Of a stretch of DNA of 64,000 nt, positions 1-7,732 are shown piece by piece. Origin of the DNA: Marispirochaeta sp964554875 (GTDB lineage: Bacteria > Spirochaetota > Spirochaetia > JC444 > Marispirochaetaceae); assembly GCA_964554875.1 (NCBI GenBank), contig CAZKQJ010000001.1, positions 62,001 to 126,000 of the forward strand. Direction: 5' to 3'. Under the pieces are notes generated by a model. The model worked only from the letters and a program-made list of their open reading frames with translations, was not told the DNA's origin and made no database searches. Each line of letters begins with the position of its first letter. Position 1 is the stretch's first letter. The position numbers and the translations under genes were made by a program.

Positions 1-1571
1 ATGCGGCGGATTACGGTATTCAGGAGCTCCTCCCCAAGCGTGGATGATTTGTTGAGCTGCTGGTAGTACCCGCTGGAACGAACAACATTCTCCGTTACCG
101 AATGAAGCCCCGCGAGGGTCTCTTCTATGGCTGCTACGGACTGGGAAATCAGCTGGGATTCGTTACCGGACCGCTGTTCCAGACTGAGTATATTTTCCAG
201 GATTTTCTCAAGAGACCGGGAAGTTTCGCTGAGTCCCCGGGTAATATCCGAAGCCTTCATCAGGACCCTGTTAATAGCCTCGGAGTTTCCCGAAAAGGCG
301 CTATCGGTGCTTTCCGTCTCTTTGGCTAGCTCATCCGCTTCGGTACGCAGTTCCGCCATGGCGGTTTTAATCTCCCGCAGTGTGCTGCTGAGGGATGCGG
401 TAAAACGGTTAAACCCCTGGGCCAGTCTGCCGGTTTCGTCCCGGGCGGTAATATGTACCTCTTGGCGCAGATCACCGCTGGATATGGTTTCAAAGGCCCC
501 GGTGAGGATGCCCAGGGGACGGCTGATGCGGTTGGCGATGACTATGATGATGAGGGTGAGTACCGCAAGAATTGCGGCGCTGCTTATCATGAGGCTGACA
601 TATATCTGCCGGGGCACGGAGTAAATCTGTTCCCGGGGGATCGAAACAATGTATATCCAGGGCTCAATATCGGTACGTATGTTTATCGGCTCAATCATCT
701 GCAGGAACTCCTGATCGCCGATCTGTACCATTACCCGGGAATTACTGGCATCGTCTTCCGACCAGTTGCTGGTGGCTTCCGAGGCCGCGCTTACGGTGTC
801 CGCGGAGTGGGACTCCGACAGGTAGGTCCCTTCCCTGCCGGACAGGCTGTCCGCCAGCAGCAGTCCTGTCTCCGTGGCGATGGTGGATTTTCCCCGACTT
901 TTACCGTCTATGGAACCGAGGATCTCATTGAAGAAATCAATGGAGAAATCCACCCCGACGACGCCGACAACCTCTCCCTTGGGGTTATGTACAGCCCGGG
1001 AGGCGGAAATCATCCGGACGGAATAGTCTTCCCGTATCTCCTCTTCATAGGGCTCGCTTATGCGGATTCCCGGATTGTTCCGGGGAATGGCGTAGTAATC
1101 ATCCTGGTAGGACTCCGCCCCCCAGGCCTCGAGGCTCACCTCCACACGGTTCGACTCGTCCCGATACGCCCAGACCGCGTAATTTCCCAGCTCGTCGTAC
1201 TCCCCGGTGTTGGCAAACTCGACGTCCCGTCCGTCCCAGGCATCGGGTTCAAAGAGGACCCACAGCGAAAAGACCGATTCATAGTCTTTCAGAATTCTGG
1301 CGAACAGTGGAGGAAGGAGCTCCCTGTCCGTACGGTCTTCGCTCTTTAATACCTCGATCAGGTTCATGGAGCTGCTGAGCAGTCCAAGGGCTTTGTTCAG
1401 TTCCCCTTCGACAGCGGCAGCGCCTTCCCGGGAGTACTGAAAGGCACTCATGTAGGCGTACTCGTTCAGGACATTTACGATACGGCTGCTTATCAATCCA
1501 AAGAAGACGATTAACAGGGCGAGGGTGCTCCCCAGAAGGAGCACAAGCATTTTGTTTCGCAGTGTTTTCAT
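1..1571 (-). CDS. Methyl-accepting chemotaxis protein (3' end cut by window edge)
   Basis: Transmembrane chemoreceptor that passes periplasmic ligand binding to the CheA/CheW array. The frame is open from an ATG at 1571 to base 1 (523 codons), so the conserved CheA-contact tip lies outside the window. Seen: N-terminal membrane segment (about residues 8-30), a periplasmic region of about 280 residues with double-Cache features (ISEPY followed by GVVGVDFS), a second membrane segment near 320-345, a HAMP domain with DETGRLAQGFN, then the start of a coiled-coil signalling domain. No strong Shine-Dalgarno precedes the ATG, so the exact start is uncertain. It is transcribed away from the CLC gene. 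Ligand cannot be predicted. Confidence 0.88.
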   Translation of the reverse strand, partial: MKTLRNKMLVLLLGSTLALLIVFFGLISSRIVNVLNEYAYMSAFQYSREGAAAVEGELNKALGLLSSSMNLIEVLKSEDRTDRELLPPLFARILKDYESVFSLWVLFEPDAWDGRDVEFANTGEYDELGNYAVWAYRDESNRVEVSLEAWGAESYQDDYYAIPRNNPGIRISEPYEEEIREDYSVRMISASRAVHNPKGEVVGVVGVDFSIDFFNEILGSIDGKSRGKSTIATETGLLLADSLSGREGTYLSESHSADTVSAASEATSNWSEDDASNSRVMVQIGDQEFLQMIEPINIRTDIEPWIYIVSIPREQIYSVPRQIYVSLMISSAAILAVLTLIIIVIANRISRPLGILTGAFETISSGDLRQEVHITARDETGRLAQGFNRFTASLSSTLREIKTAMAELRTEADELAKETESTDSAFSGNSEAINRVLMKASDITRGLSETSRSLEKILENILSLEQRSGNESQLISQSVAAIEETLAGLHSVTENVVRSSGYYQQLNKSSTLGEELLNTVIRR

Positions 1572-1725
1572 ATAACTTGATATATATTGTAGTAATCTGC
1601 CAGTGTCGGTGCAAGAGTTCTATCGGCATGGGAGATTTTTAAGGAAACAGGACTCACTATCTCGAACAAAGATTCGGACTGTGCTACACTGCCGGTACTT
1701 AATCTTTATCTGGGAATGAATTGCC

Positions 1726-3477
1726 ATGCAGAATACCCGCAGCACTGTCAGCCTTTCGGAGGAAAACTATCATTTAAGCAAGACAATCTACGTAAGTCTT
1801 TTAGCGATTCTCGTCGGTATTGTCGCCGGCTTCGGCGCCATCGGTTTCCGATACTTGATCGGGTTTTTTCACAATCTTTTTTTTCACGGAACTTTTTCGT
1901 TTATTTATGATTCGGAGATCCCCTTCGTCAGCCGCTGGGGTTTTCTGGTGGTACTGGTTCCCGCAGTGGGCATTGCCCTGGCTAACTGGATAACCGAAAA
2001 GTGGGCCCCCGAAGCCAAGGGTCACGGGGTTCCGGAGGTCATGGTGGCCGTCATGGAGAACCGGGGGGTAATCCGGCCGGTAGTAGCCTTGATAAAGTCC
2101 CTGGCTTCGGCGATAAGCATCGGTGCCGGGGGCTCGGTGGGACGGGAAGGTCCCATTGTGCAGATCGGCGCCAGCTTCGGCTCCACCCTGGGCCAGATGC
2201 TGAAGCTCTCTCCCCGCGAAGTGATAATCCTGGTTGGTGCCGGGGTCGCCGGCAGCATCGGTGCCACCTTCAATGCCCCCATCGGCGGTATCATCTTTGC
2301 CATTGAACTGATACTGCCGGAATACAGTATTATGACCATAATGCCCTTGGTTATTTCTTCCACCATAGCGACCCATATCTCCCTGCTGATTCTCGGAAAC
2401 AGCCCGGCCTTTACCCTGCCGATGTATCAGTTTGTCTCATCCTATGAGCTCTCTTTTTATCTTGTACTGGGGATTCTGGCGGGTCTTGTCTCCATAGGCT
2501 TTATTGCTGTTCTGTACAGGACGGAGGACTTTTTTGACGAGTTGCCCGTCAACTCGACAATCAAGGCTCTGGCGGGAGGTGTTCTTGTAGGTCTGATCGG
2601 CTATGTTCTTTTTCGCCTGTTCGGGGAGTACTATGTATTCGGTGTCGGATATGCTTTTCTGACGGAGGTCCTTGCCAACAATGTTCCCGTTGTTCTGCTT
2701 CTTGTTGCTTTGCTGTTGGCAAAGATAGCAGCCAACGCTCTTACACTGGCTGCCGGCGGATCCGGAGGTATCTTTGCTCCCTCCCTTTTTCTGGGGGCTG
2801 CGATCGGAGGCGCCGTCGGTCTTACGGTTAATTCCCTTTTTCCCGAATTGACTGCCTGTCCGTCGGCCTATGCTATCGTCGGCATGGCTGCAGTTGTGGC
2901 GGGAACAACAGGAGCGAGTCTTACCGCGGTCATAATGATCTTCGAGATGACCCGAAACTATGAAATCATGCTGCCCCTGATGCTGAGTGTGGTGGTGGCC
3001 CATTTTATTACCGCAAAATTCTACCGAGAGACCATCTACACCAAAAAGCTCACGCGGAGGGGAATCAGGATACAGCTGGATAAGCGTATACCGATTTTCC
3101 GGACTGTCCGGGTCGTAGATATTATGAAGACCAGCTTTGCTTCCTGCAGCCCCTCAACCAGGGTTGGGGAAGTGTCGGAGTTGATGCACGAAAAGGCGAT
3201 AGGCCTGCTGCCGGTGATGGAGGGGCAACAGGTTGTCGGTACCATCAGCTATGAAGAGCTTTATCGTTCAGGATGCCGGGACGACGAAAGTATTGAAAAG
3301 CTGTTTACCCATAGGGATATTACAATCGATCAGAACAGTGATCTTTATGAAGCCCTGAACAGGATGAAGAAGGTGCGCACGAACCTGCTTATTGTAACAG
3401 GACCTTCCGGAGCAGCAGGTTTTGTAACCCGCAACATGATAATCTCCTCCTACCTGACAAAACGGGAAGCCCTGTAA
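1726..3477 (+). CDS. CLC-family chloride channel/transporter with C-terminal CBS pair
   Basis: Inner-membrane anion channel or Cl-/H+ exchanger, 583 residues. The selectivity-filter segments are present: GHGVP (99-103), GREGP (139-143, gating Glu141) and GGIFAP further on. Many hydrophobic helices run to about residue 430, followed by two CBS-like repeats (about 455-580) that in this family often bind adenine nucleotides. Two filter positions are unusual: the central-serine position is His100, and the position matching the internal proton-path glutamate (after FAIE, 191-194) is Leu195. By analogy this favours passive or altered transport, but that is inference. It is a single gene, ending just before a hairpin terminator shared with the convergent ABC operon. 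Confidence 0.92.
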   Translation: MQNTRSTVSLSEENYHLSKTIYVSLLAILVGIVAGFGAIGFRYLIGFFHNLFFHGTFSFIYDSEIPFVSRWGFLVVLVPAVGIALANWITEKWAPEAKGHGVPEVMVAVMENRGVIRPVVALIKSLASAISIGAGGSVGREGPIVQIGASFGSTLGQMLKLSPREVIILVGAGVAGSIGATFNAPIGGIIFAIELILPEYSIMTIMPLVISSTIATHISLLILGNSPAFTLPMYQFVSSYELSFYLVLGILAGLVSIGFIAVLYRTEDFFDELPVNSTIKALAGGVLVGLIGYVLFRLFGEYYVFGVGYAFLTEVLANNVPVVLLLVALLLAKIAANALTLAAGGSGGIFAPSLFLGAAIGGAVGLTVNSLFPELTACPSAYAIVGMAAVVAGTTGASLTAVIMIFEMTRNYEIMLPLMLSVVVAHFITAKFYRETIYTKKLTRRGIRIQLDKRIPIFRTVRVVDIMKTSFASCSPSTRVGEVSELMHEKAIGLLPVMEGQQVVGTISYEELYRSGCRDDESIEKLFTHRDITIDQNSDLYEALNRMKKVRTNLLIVTGPSGAAGFVTRNMIISSYLTKREAL

Positions 3478-3516
3478 AGAGTGCTTGTCGCCTATAAGGG
3501 GTGGCGCGGGGAAAGG

Positions 3517-3556
3517 AAAAAAACAAGCAAAGGGTCTTGTAAAAAGACCCTTTGCT
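3517..3556 (-). terminator. Intrinsic terminator of the amino-acid ABC operon
   Basis: A perfect 13-bp stem (3526-3538 with 3544-3556) has a 5-base loop. On the minus strand it is followed by an almost unbroken T tract (A7 at 3517-3523 on +). It begins 3 bases beyond the stop codon of the ATPase gene. The same hairpin may also end transcription of the convergent CLC gene, although the + side lacks a good T run. Confidence 0.9.
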
Positions 3557-3559
3557 GCT

Positions 3560-4291
3560 TTAAAAGTTCATGACCTGCTGAAGGAACTGCCTGGTCCGTT
3601 CCTCCCTGGGGTCCGAGAAGATGAGCTCCGGAGGGCCCTCCTCGATGATCTGTCCCTCGTCCATAACGACTACCCGGTGGGCTGCCTCCTTGGCAAACCA
3701 GATCTCGTGGGTAACTACGGCCATGGTCATTCCGTCTTTTGCCAGGTCCTCCATGACGTTTATTACCTCTCCCACAAGTTCGGGGTCCAGAGCGGAGGTG
3801 GGTTCATCAAAGAGCATGACCCCCGGGTTCATTGAGAGGGCCCTGGCGATAGCAACACGCTGTTTCTGGCCTCCCGAGAGCATGGAGGGATAGGCCTCAG
3901 CCTTGTCGGAAAGGCCTACCTTTTCGAGCAGTTCACGTCCCTCTTTTTCAGCTTGATCCCTGGGGACTCCCTTTACCTGGGTGGGGCCTTCAATCACGTT
4001 GCCGAGTACTGTCTTGTGGGGAAAAAGATGGAAGTGCTGAAACACCATGCCCACATCCCGTCGAACGGCGTTAATATCGTGCTTTTTTGCATGAATAACC
4101 CGTCCGTTCATGCTGATGCTCCCTTTCTGGGGGATTTCCAGGAAATTGATGCAACGCAGCAGGGTACTTTTTCCGGAACCGCTGGGGCCGATTATTACCA
4201 CCACCTCGTTTTCCCGTATGGTAAGATCTATTCCCTTAAGGACATGCAGTTCTCCGAACCATTTATGTATGTTCTTTAATTCTACTACCAT
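3560..4291 (-). CDS. Polar amino-acid ABC transporter, ATP-binding protein
   Basis: GlnQ/HisP-type ATPase (243 residues) that powers uptake of a polar amino acid. Seen: Walker A GPSGSGKS (35-42), Q-loop Gln85, signature LSGGQKQR (138-145), Walker B VMLFDE (158-163) and H-loop His195. Length and motif spacing are typical of the family. It is the last gene of a binding protein-permease-ATPase operon; its start overlaps the permease stop by 7 bases, which suggests translational coupling. Substrate is not determinable from this subunit. Confidence 0.95.
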   Translation of the reverse strand: MVVELKNIHKWFGELHVLKGIDLTIRENEVVVIIGPSGSGKSTLLRCINFLEIPQKGSISMNGRVIHAKKHDINAVRRDVGMVFQHFHLFPHKTVLGNVIEGPTQVKGVPRDQAEKEGRELLEKVGLSDKAEAYPSMLSGGQKQRVAIARALSMNPGVMLFDEPTSALDPELVGEVINVMEDLAKDGMTMAVVTHEIWFAKEAAHRVVVMDEGQIIEEGPPELIFSDPREERTRQFLQQVMNF

Positions 4292-4992
4292 ATCTTTCCC
4301 TGCTCCCTGCTTCCCAGGGCGAAGCGTTTTTCAGTCCTGCTGACTATAACATTGAAGATGGTGGTCAGAATCAGGTAGTAGATCGCCACGATTACCAGCA
4401 TCTCCATATATTTGAAGGACGATGACCCCAGCTGGCGCCCTTTTAAAAGCAGTTCGGGAACCGTTACCGTACTGGCCAGGGATGAGTCCTTCAGCGCTAT
4501 GATGAACTGGTTTCCCAATGGCGGAATGGCCCGTTTGAATGCCTGGGGCATGATAATCCGGCTCATTGCCTTGGAGTGGGTCATTCCGATTGATCGTGCC
4601 GCTTCCATCTGCCCCCGGTCGATGGACTGGATTGAACCCCGGAAAATCTCAGCTATGTATGCTCCATTGTGAACCGCCAGGGCGATTACCGCCGAGGGAA
4701 AGGGGGGGATCGTTACCAGGGCTGTCAGTCCGTAGTAGATTATGAAGAGTTGCAGCAGAAGCGGTGTCCCGCGAATTACAAATATGTAAACCCGCGCAAT
4801 ATACTGGAAAAACCGGTTATGAGATATCCTGAAAAGGGCCATCACAAGTCCGATTAGCATGCCGACGACGATTCCCATTGCTGTAATAGTCAGTGTTACC
4901 GCGGCGGCTTCCCAGAAGAAGGGAAACCGCTTGACGATAATCGACAAATCCCAGGGAAATCTGGAAATCAGCGTATCCAACATATCAGTCAA
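4285..4992 (-). CDS. Polar amino-acid ABC transporter, permease protein
   Basis: Inner-membrane permease of the HisM/GlnP family, 235 residues, with about five membrane helices and the ATPase-contact loop EAARSIGMTHSKAMSRI. The start chosen is TTG at 4992, because an AGAGGA element lies 7 bases upstream; the ATG at 4983 has no well-placed Shine-Dalgarno. Only one permease gene is present, so the complex is probably a homodimer (inference). It sits 12 bases downstream of the binding-protein gene. Confidence 0.93.
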   Translation of the reverse strand: MTDMLDTLISRFPWDLSIIVKRFPFFWEAAAVTLTITAMGIVVGMLIGLVMALFRISHNRFFQYIARVYIFVIRGTPLLLQLFIIYYGLTALVTIPPFPSAVIALAVHNGAYIAEIFRGSIQSIDRGQMEAARSIGMTHSKAMSRIIMPQAFKRAIPPLGNQFIIALKDSSLASTVTVPELLLKGRQLGSSSFKYMEMLVIVAIYYLILTTIFNVIVSRTEKRFALGSREQGKIW

Positions 4993-5004
4993 TGACGTAT
5001 CCTC

Positions 5005-5772
5005 TTAGGGATTGGTTATGTTTTCGCCGTTGAACCAGCTTTCGCTGATTTTAGCCAGTGTTCCGTCCGCCCTCATCGCGTTCAGAATGTCATTGGCCTT
5101 ATCCTTGAGGGGATCGTTCTTCTGAAAGGCTATGGCGCATTCTTCTTTCCGCAGAAGTTCTCCGGCTAAAGTAAGGCGGTCTCCTCCCTGGATCTTGCTC
5201 ATGGCGTTGAGGCCTACAACCCTGTCGGTAATGACCGCGTCGAGGCGTCCGTTTATCAGCTCCATGAGGGTCTGGTTGTCGTCCTCGTAAAACTTGATAC
5301 TTACACCAAGTTTTTCCGCGTCCTGGGCAAAGGTGGTTCCTGTTACCAGGCCTACATTATGGTTTTTCGTCAGGTCTGCGGGAGAACTGATCCCGGAGTC
5401 CTTCCGTACGATCAACTGGGCCCCGGAATAGTAATATGGTTCAGAGAAATCGACCACCTGCTGTCGTTCGGGGGTTATCGCCATGCTGCCGAGGATTCCG
5501 TTATAGCGTCCCGCCCGTAAACCTTCGATTATGCCGTCCCATGCGGTGGTTACATACTTGAGCTCGTATCCAAGGCGTTTGGCAATCTCTCTGGCAACAT
5601 CAACGTCAAATCCTATGACTTCATTGTTCTCATTGATAAAGTTGAAAGGCGGGTAGCCTCCGGATCCTGCAAATTGAATGATATTGTCCTTGTCCTGGCT
5701 TCCTCCGGCGAAAGCAGGGGCAGCAAGAAGCAGGATCAGCAGAATAAGAATTCCGTACACAAATCTTTTCAT
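5005..5772 (-). CDS. Amino-acid ABC transporter, periplasmic binding protein
   Basis: Family 3 solute-binding protein (255 residues) that captures a polar amino acid in the periplasm. It has a hydrophobic signal peptide ending in PAFA; the mature protein would begin GGSQ. There is no lipobox cysteine. The family signature region GFDVDVAREIAKRLGYEL is present near residues 54-71, with GSMAITPERQ further on. AAGGAG lies 8 bases before the ATG. It is the first gene of the three-gene operon, behind the candidate promoter at 5821-5847. Confidence 0.93.
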   Translation of the reverse strand: MKRFVYGILILLILLLAAPAFAGGSQDKDNIIQFAGSGGYPPFNFINENNEVIGFDVDVAREIAKRLGYELKYVTTAWDGIIEGLRAGRYNGILGSMAITPERQQVVDFSEPYYYSGAQLIVRKDSGISSPADLTKNHNVGLVTGTTFAQDAEKLGVSIKFYEDDNQTLMELINGRLDAVITDRVVGLNAMSKIQGGDRLTLAGELLRKEECAIAFQKNDPLKDKANDILNAMRADGTLAKISESWFNGENITNP

Positions 5773-5820
5773 CTTTTTTCTCCTTTACTTACCTGATGGC
5801 AAGCTATTTGTTTAGTATAC

Positions 5821-5847
5821 GATATAGTTTCTGTGTTGTATAGTCAA
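5821..5847 (-). promoter_or_regulatory. Candidate sigma-70 promoter of the amino-acid ABC operon
   Basis: On the minus strand TTGACT (5842-5847) is followed after 15 bases by TATATC (5821-5826). The spacer is short. A second hexamer, TATACT (5814-5819), is a better -10 but lies 22 bases away. It sits 50-75 bases upstream of the binding-protein start. Confidence 0.4.
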
Positions 5848-6051
5848 GAGAAGTGATAATCCATAAAAACAATGTGTTTGTCCTGAGGCAAATTACTCTA
5901 TTAGCTCCCCTATATCTACTTACTGTCAAGAGATTTATTCCTTTACTATTCTGTTTTTCTCAAATAAATCCTTCATGCGGGTGTCTCAGGATTGAATAAT
6001 CGATCAAACAATTCATAGATATGGTTAGTGTTCAAATATATGTGAGAAAGT

Positions 6052-6081
6052 AAAAAAAGTCCGCCCCCATACAGGGCGGAC
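6052..6081 (-). terminator. Intrinsic terminator of putP
   Basis: An 8-bp perfect GC-rich stem (GTCCGCCC 6059-6066 with GGGCGGAC 6074-6081) has a 7-base loop. On the minus strand it is followed by T7 (A7 at 6052-6058 on +). It lies 25 bases beyond the putP stop. Confidence 0.9.
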
Positions 6082-6105
6082 CAGTGATTCGAAAGCAGGG
6101 CTCTC

Positions 6106-7569
6106 TTATGCCCGGACCTCTTGACGAAAGGCGTCAAAGAGTTCTGCATAATCCTCCTCATTGACCTTTACTATGCGGTTGACAATGAGGATAGCTGCAA
6201 AATTGGCGATGAATCCCGGCACGATTTCGTACATGACTGCCCCGAGACCGAGACGTTCCCAGACAACAAGAACCAGAGTACCGGTGATCATACCCGCAAG
6301 GGCCGCCTGCCAGCCGGTGCGTCTGGAAAAGAGCGCCATCAAAATGACGGGTCCGAAGGCGGCACCGAAACCGCCCCAGGCGTAGGATACAAGACCTAGT
6401 ATCGAATTATTGGGGTTCAGGGCCAGAAGCATGGCGACTATGGATATGAGAATAACGCTGATCCGTCCAATGCTTATGAGCTCCGTCTCGGTGGCTTCTT
6501 TGCGGATGATTTTCTGATAAAAATCCTCAGTCAGGGCGGAGGATGATACCAGCAGCTGAGAGTCGATGGTAGACATGATGGCCGAAAGGATGGCGGCCAT
6601 CAGGATTCCGCCGAGCCAGGGCGTAAAAATCTGGCGGATCATCAGAATGAACACCTTTTCGTGGTCTCCGCCGGCCAGTTCCTCGAACATCGGAATACCG
6701 ACTATGCCTACCAGAACGGCAAAGAACAAGGAGAACGCGACCCATATCACGGCAATTACCGTGGAGGCGGGGAGCTCCTTGATTGTTCTGATGCTCATAA
6801 AGCGGGCCAGGATATGGGGTTGACCGAAATAGCCGAGCCCCCAGGCCATGGTGGAGATGATCGCTACCAGCGGCAGGGCGGTATCTGGAATCAGGCTGCC
6901 GGAGATCCCTTTCAGGGACATGGCTTCAAAGATGGAAGAGCTCCCGCCCACGGAGAAGAAGGCCATTACCGGAACCACTATTACAGCAACGAACATCAGG
7001 GATCCCTGGAAAAGGTCGGTCCAGCAGACGGCAAGGAAGCCGCCGAGGAAGGTGTACAGTACGATGACAGCGCCGCCGATCAGAACCGCTACCCGGTAAT
7101 CAATGCTGAACATGGATTCAAAGAGTTTTCCAGCACCTACCAGTCCGGAACTGGCGTATATGGTAAAGAAAATCAGGGTAATAATGGCGGAGATTATCCT
7201 CAAGAGCCCTGTCGGATCCTTGAAGCGCTCTTCCAGAAAGGAGGAAATAGTCAAAGCGTTGGTTTTCTCGGTGAAGACCCGCAATCTGGGAGCTACCAGA
7301 ATCCAGTTGACAACGGTCCCTATAAAGAGTCCGATGGCGATCCAGCTCTGGTTGACGCCGTAAAGGTATACCGCTCCCGGCAGACCCATAAGGAGCCAGC
7401 CTGACATATCGCTGGCCTGGGCGGAGAGGGCGGTGACCCAGCGGCCCATCTTCCTGCCTCCCAGCAGATAGTCTTCGATATTGGATGTCTTCTTGTAAAA
7501 GTAGTATCCAACAATCAGCAGGAGAACAAAATAGACGAGAAATGTGGTAAGTTCTGCAACATTGATCAT
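6106..7569 (-). CDS. putP: Sodium/proline symporter family protein (PutP-like)
   Basis: Sodium:solute symporter (487 residues) of the inner membrane, most like sodium/proline symporters. It has about 13 hydrophobic helices and SSF-family segments such as GGRKMGRWVTALSAQASDMS near the N-terminus. The frame extends upstream to 7635, but the start is set at ATG 7569 because AAGGA lies 7 bases before it and a perfect TATAAT (-10, minus strand, 7598-7603) falls inside the longer version. Proline is the likely substrate by family, not proven by sequence. It is transcribed divergently from the activase gene and ends at its own terminator. Confidence 0.9.
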   Translation of the reverse strand: MINVAELTTFLVYFVLLLIVGYYFYKKTSNIEDYLLGGRKMGRWVTALSAQASDMSGWLLMGLPGAVYLYGVNQSWIAIGLFIGTVVNWILVAPRLRVFTEKTNALTISSFLEERFKDPTGLLRIISAIITLIFFTIYASSGLVGAGKLFESMFSIDYRVAVLIGGAVIVLYTFLGGFLAVCWTDLFQGSLMFVAVIVVPVMAFFSVGGSSSIFEAMSLKGISGSLIPDTALPLVAIISTMAWGLGYFGQPHILARFMSIRTIKELPASTVIAVIWVAFSLFFAVLVGIVGIPMFEELAGGDHEKVFILMIRQIFTPWLGGILMAAILSAIMSTIDSQLLVSSSALTEDFYQKIIRKEATETELISIGRISVILISIVAMLLALNPNNSILGLVSYAWGGFGAAFGPVILMALFSRRTGWQAALAGMITGTLVLVVWERLGLGAVMYEIVPGFIANFAAILIVNRIVKVNEEDYAELFDAFRQEVRA

Positions 7570-7597
7570 CAGTATTCCTTGTTTTGTGGAGTGCTGT

Positions 7598-7603
7598 ATT
7601 ATA
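7598..7603 (-). promoter_or_regulatory. Candidate -10 element of putP
   Basis: Perfect TATAAT on the minus strand, 28 bases upstream of the chosen putP start. No good -35 lies at 16-18 bases; TTGACA is present but 26 bases upstream. Use of an activator or alternative spacing is possible. Confidence 0.45.
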
Positions 7604-7732
7604 CCCATTTTTTTTCGATATTGAAGCTGTGTCAATTACTTTTTCCCTATTGATCAGCTTTTTACAATATGAGATCATGCGCCGATACGCGTGGCGTAGT
7701 AATTATCTGTAAAAAGCTTTCAGGAACATGCC

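Larger units (their letters stand above)
5773..6105. other. Intergenic region between the amino-acid ABC operon and putP
   Basis: About 330 bases, AT-rich, with no convincing gene. It holds the 5' untranslated leader and candidate promoter of the ABC operon at its left end and the putP terminator at its right end. The middle (about 5850-6050) shows no further structure I can support. Confidence 0.7.

Noticed and set aside
6161..7404. Plus-strand frames opposite putP, including one of 247 codons
   Set aside because: Antisense shadows of a conserved membrane protein gene.
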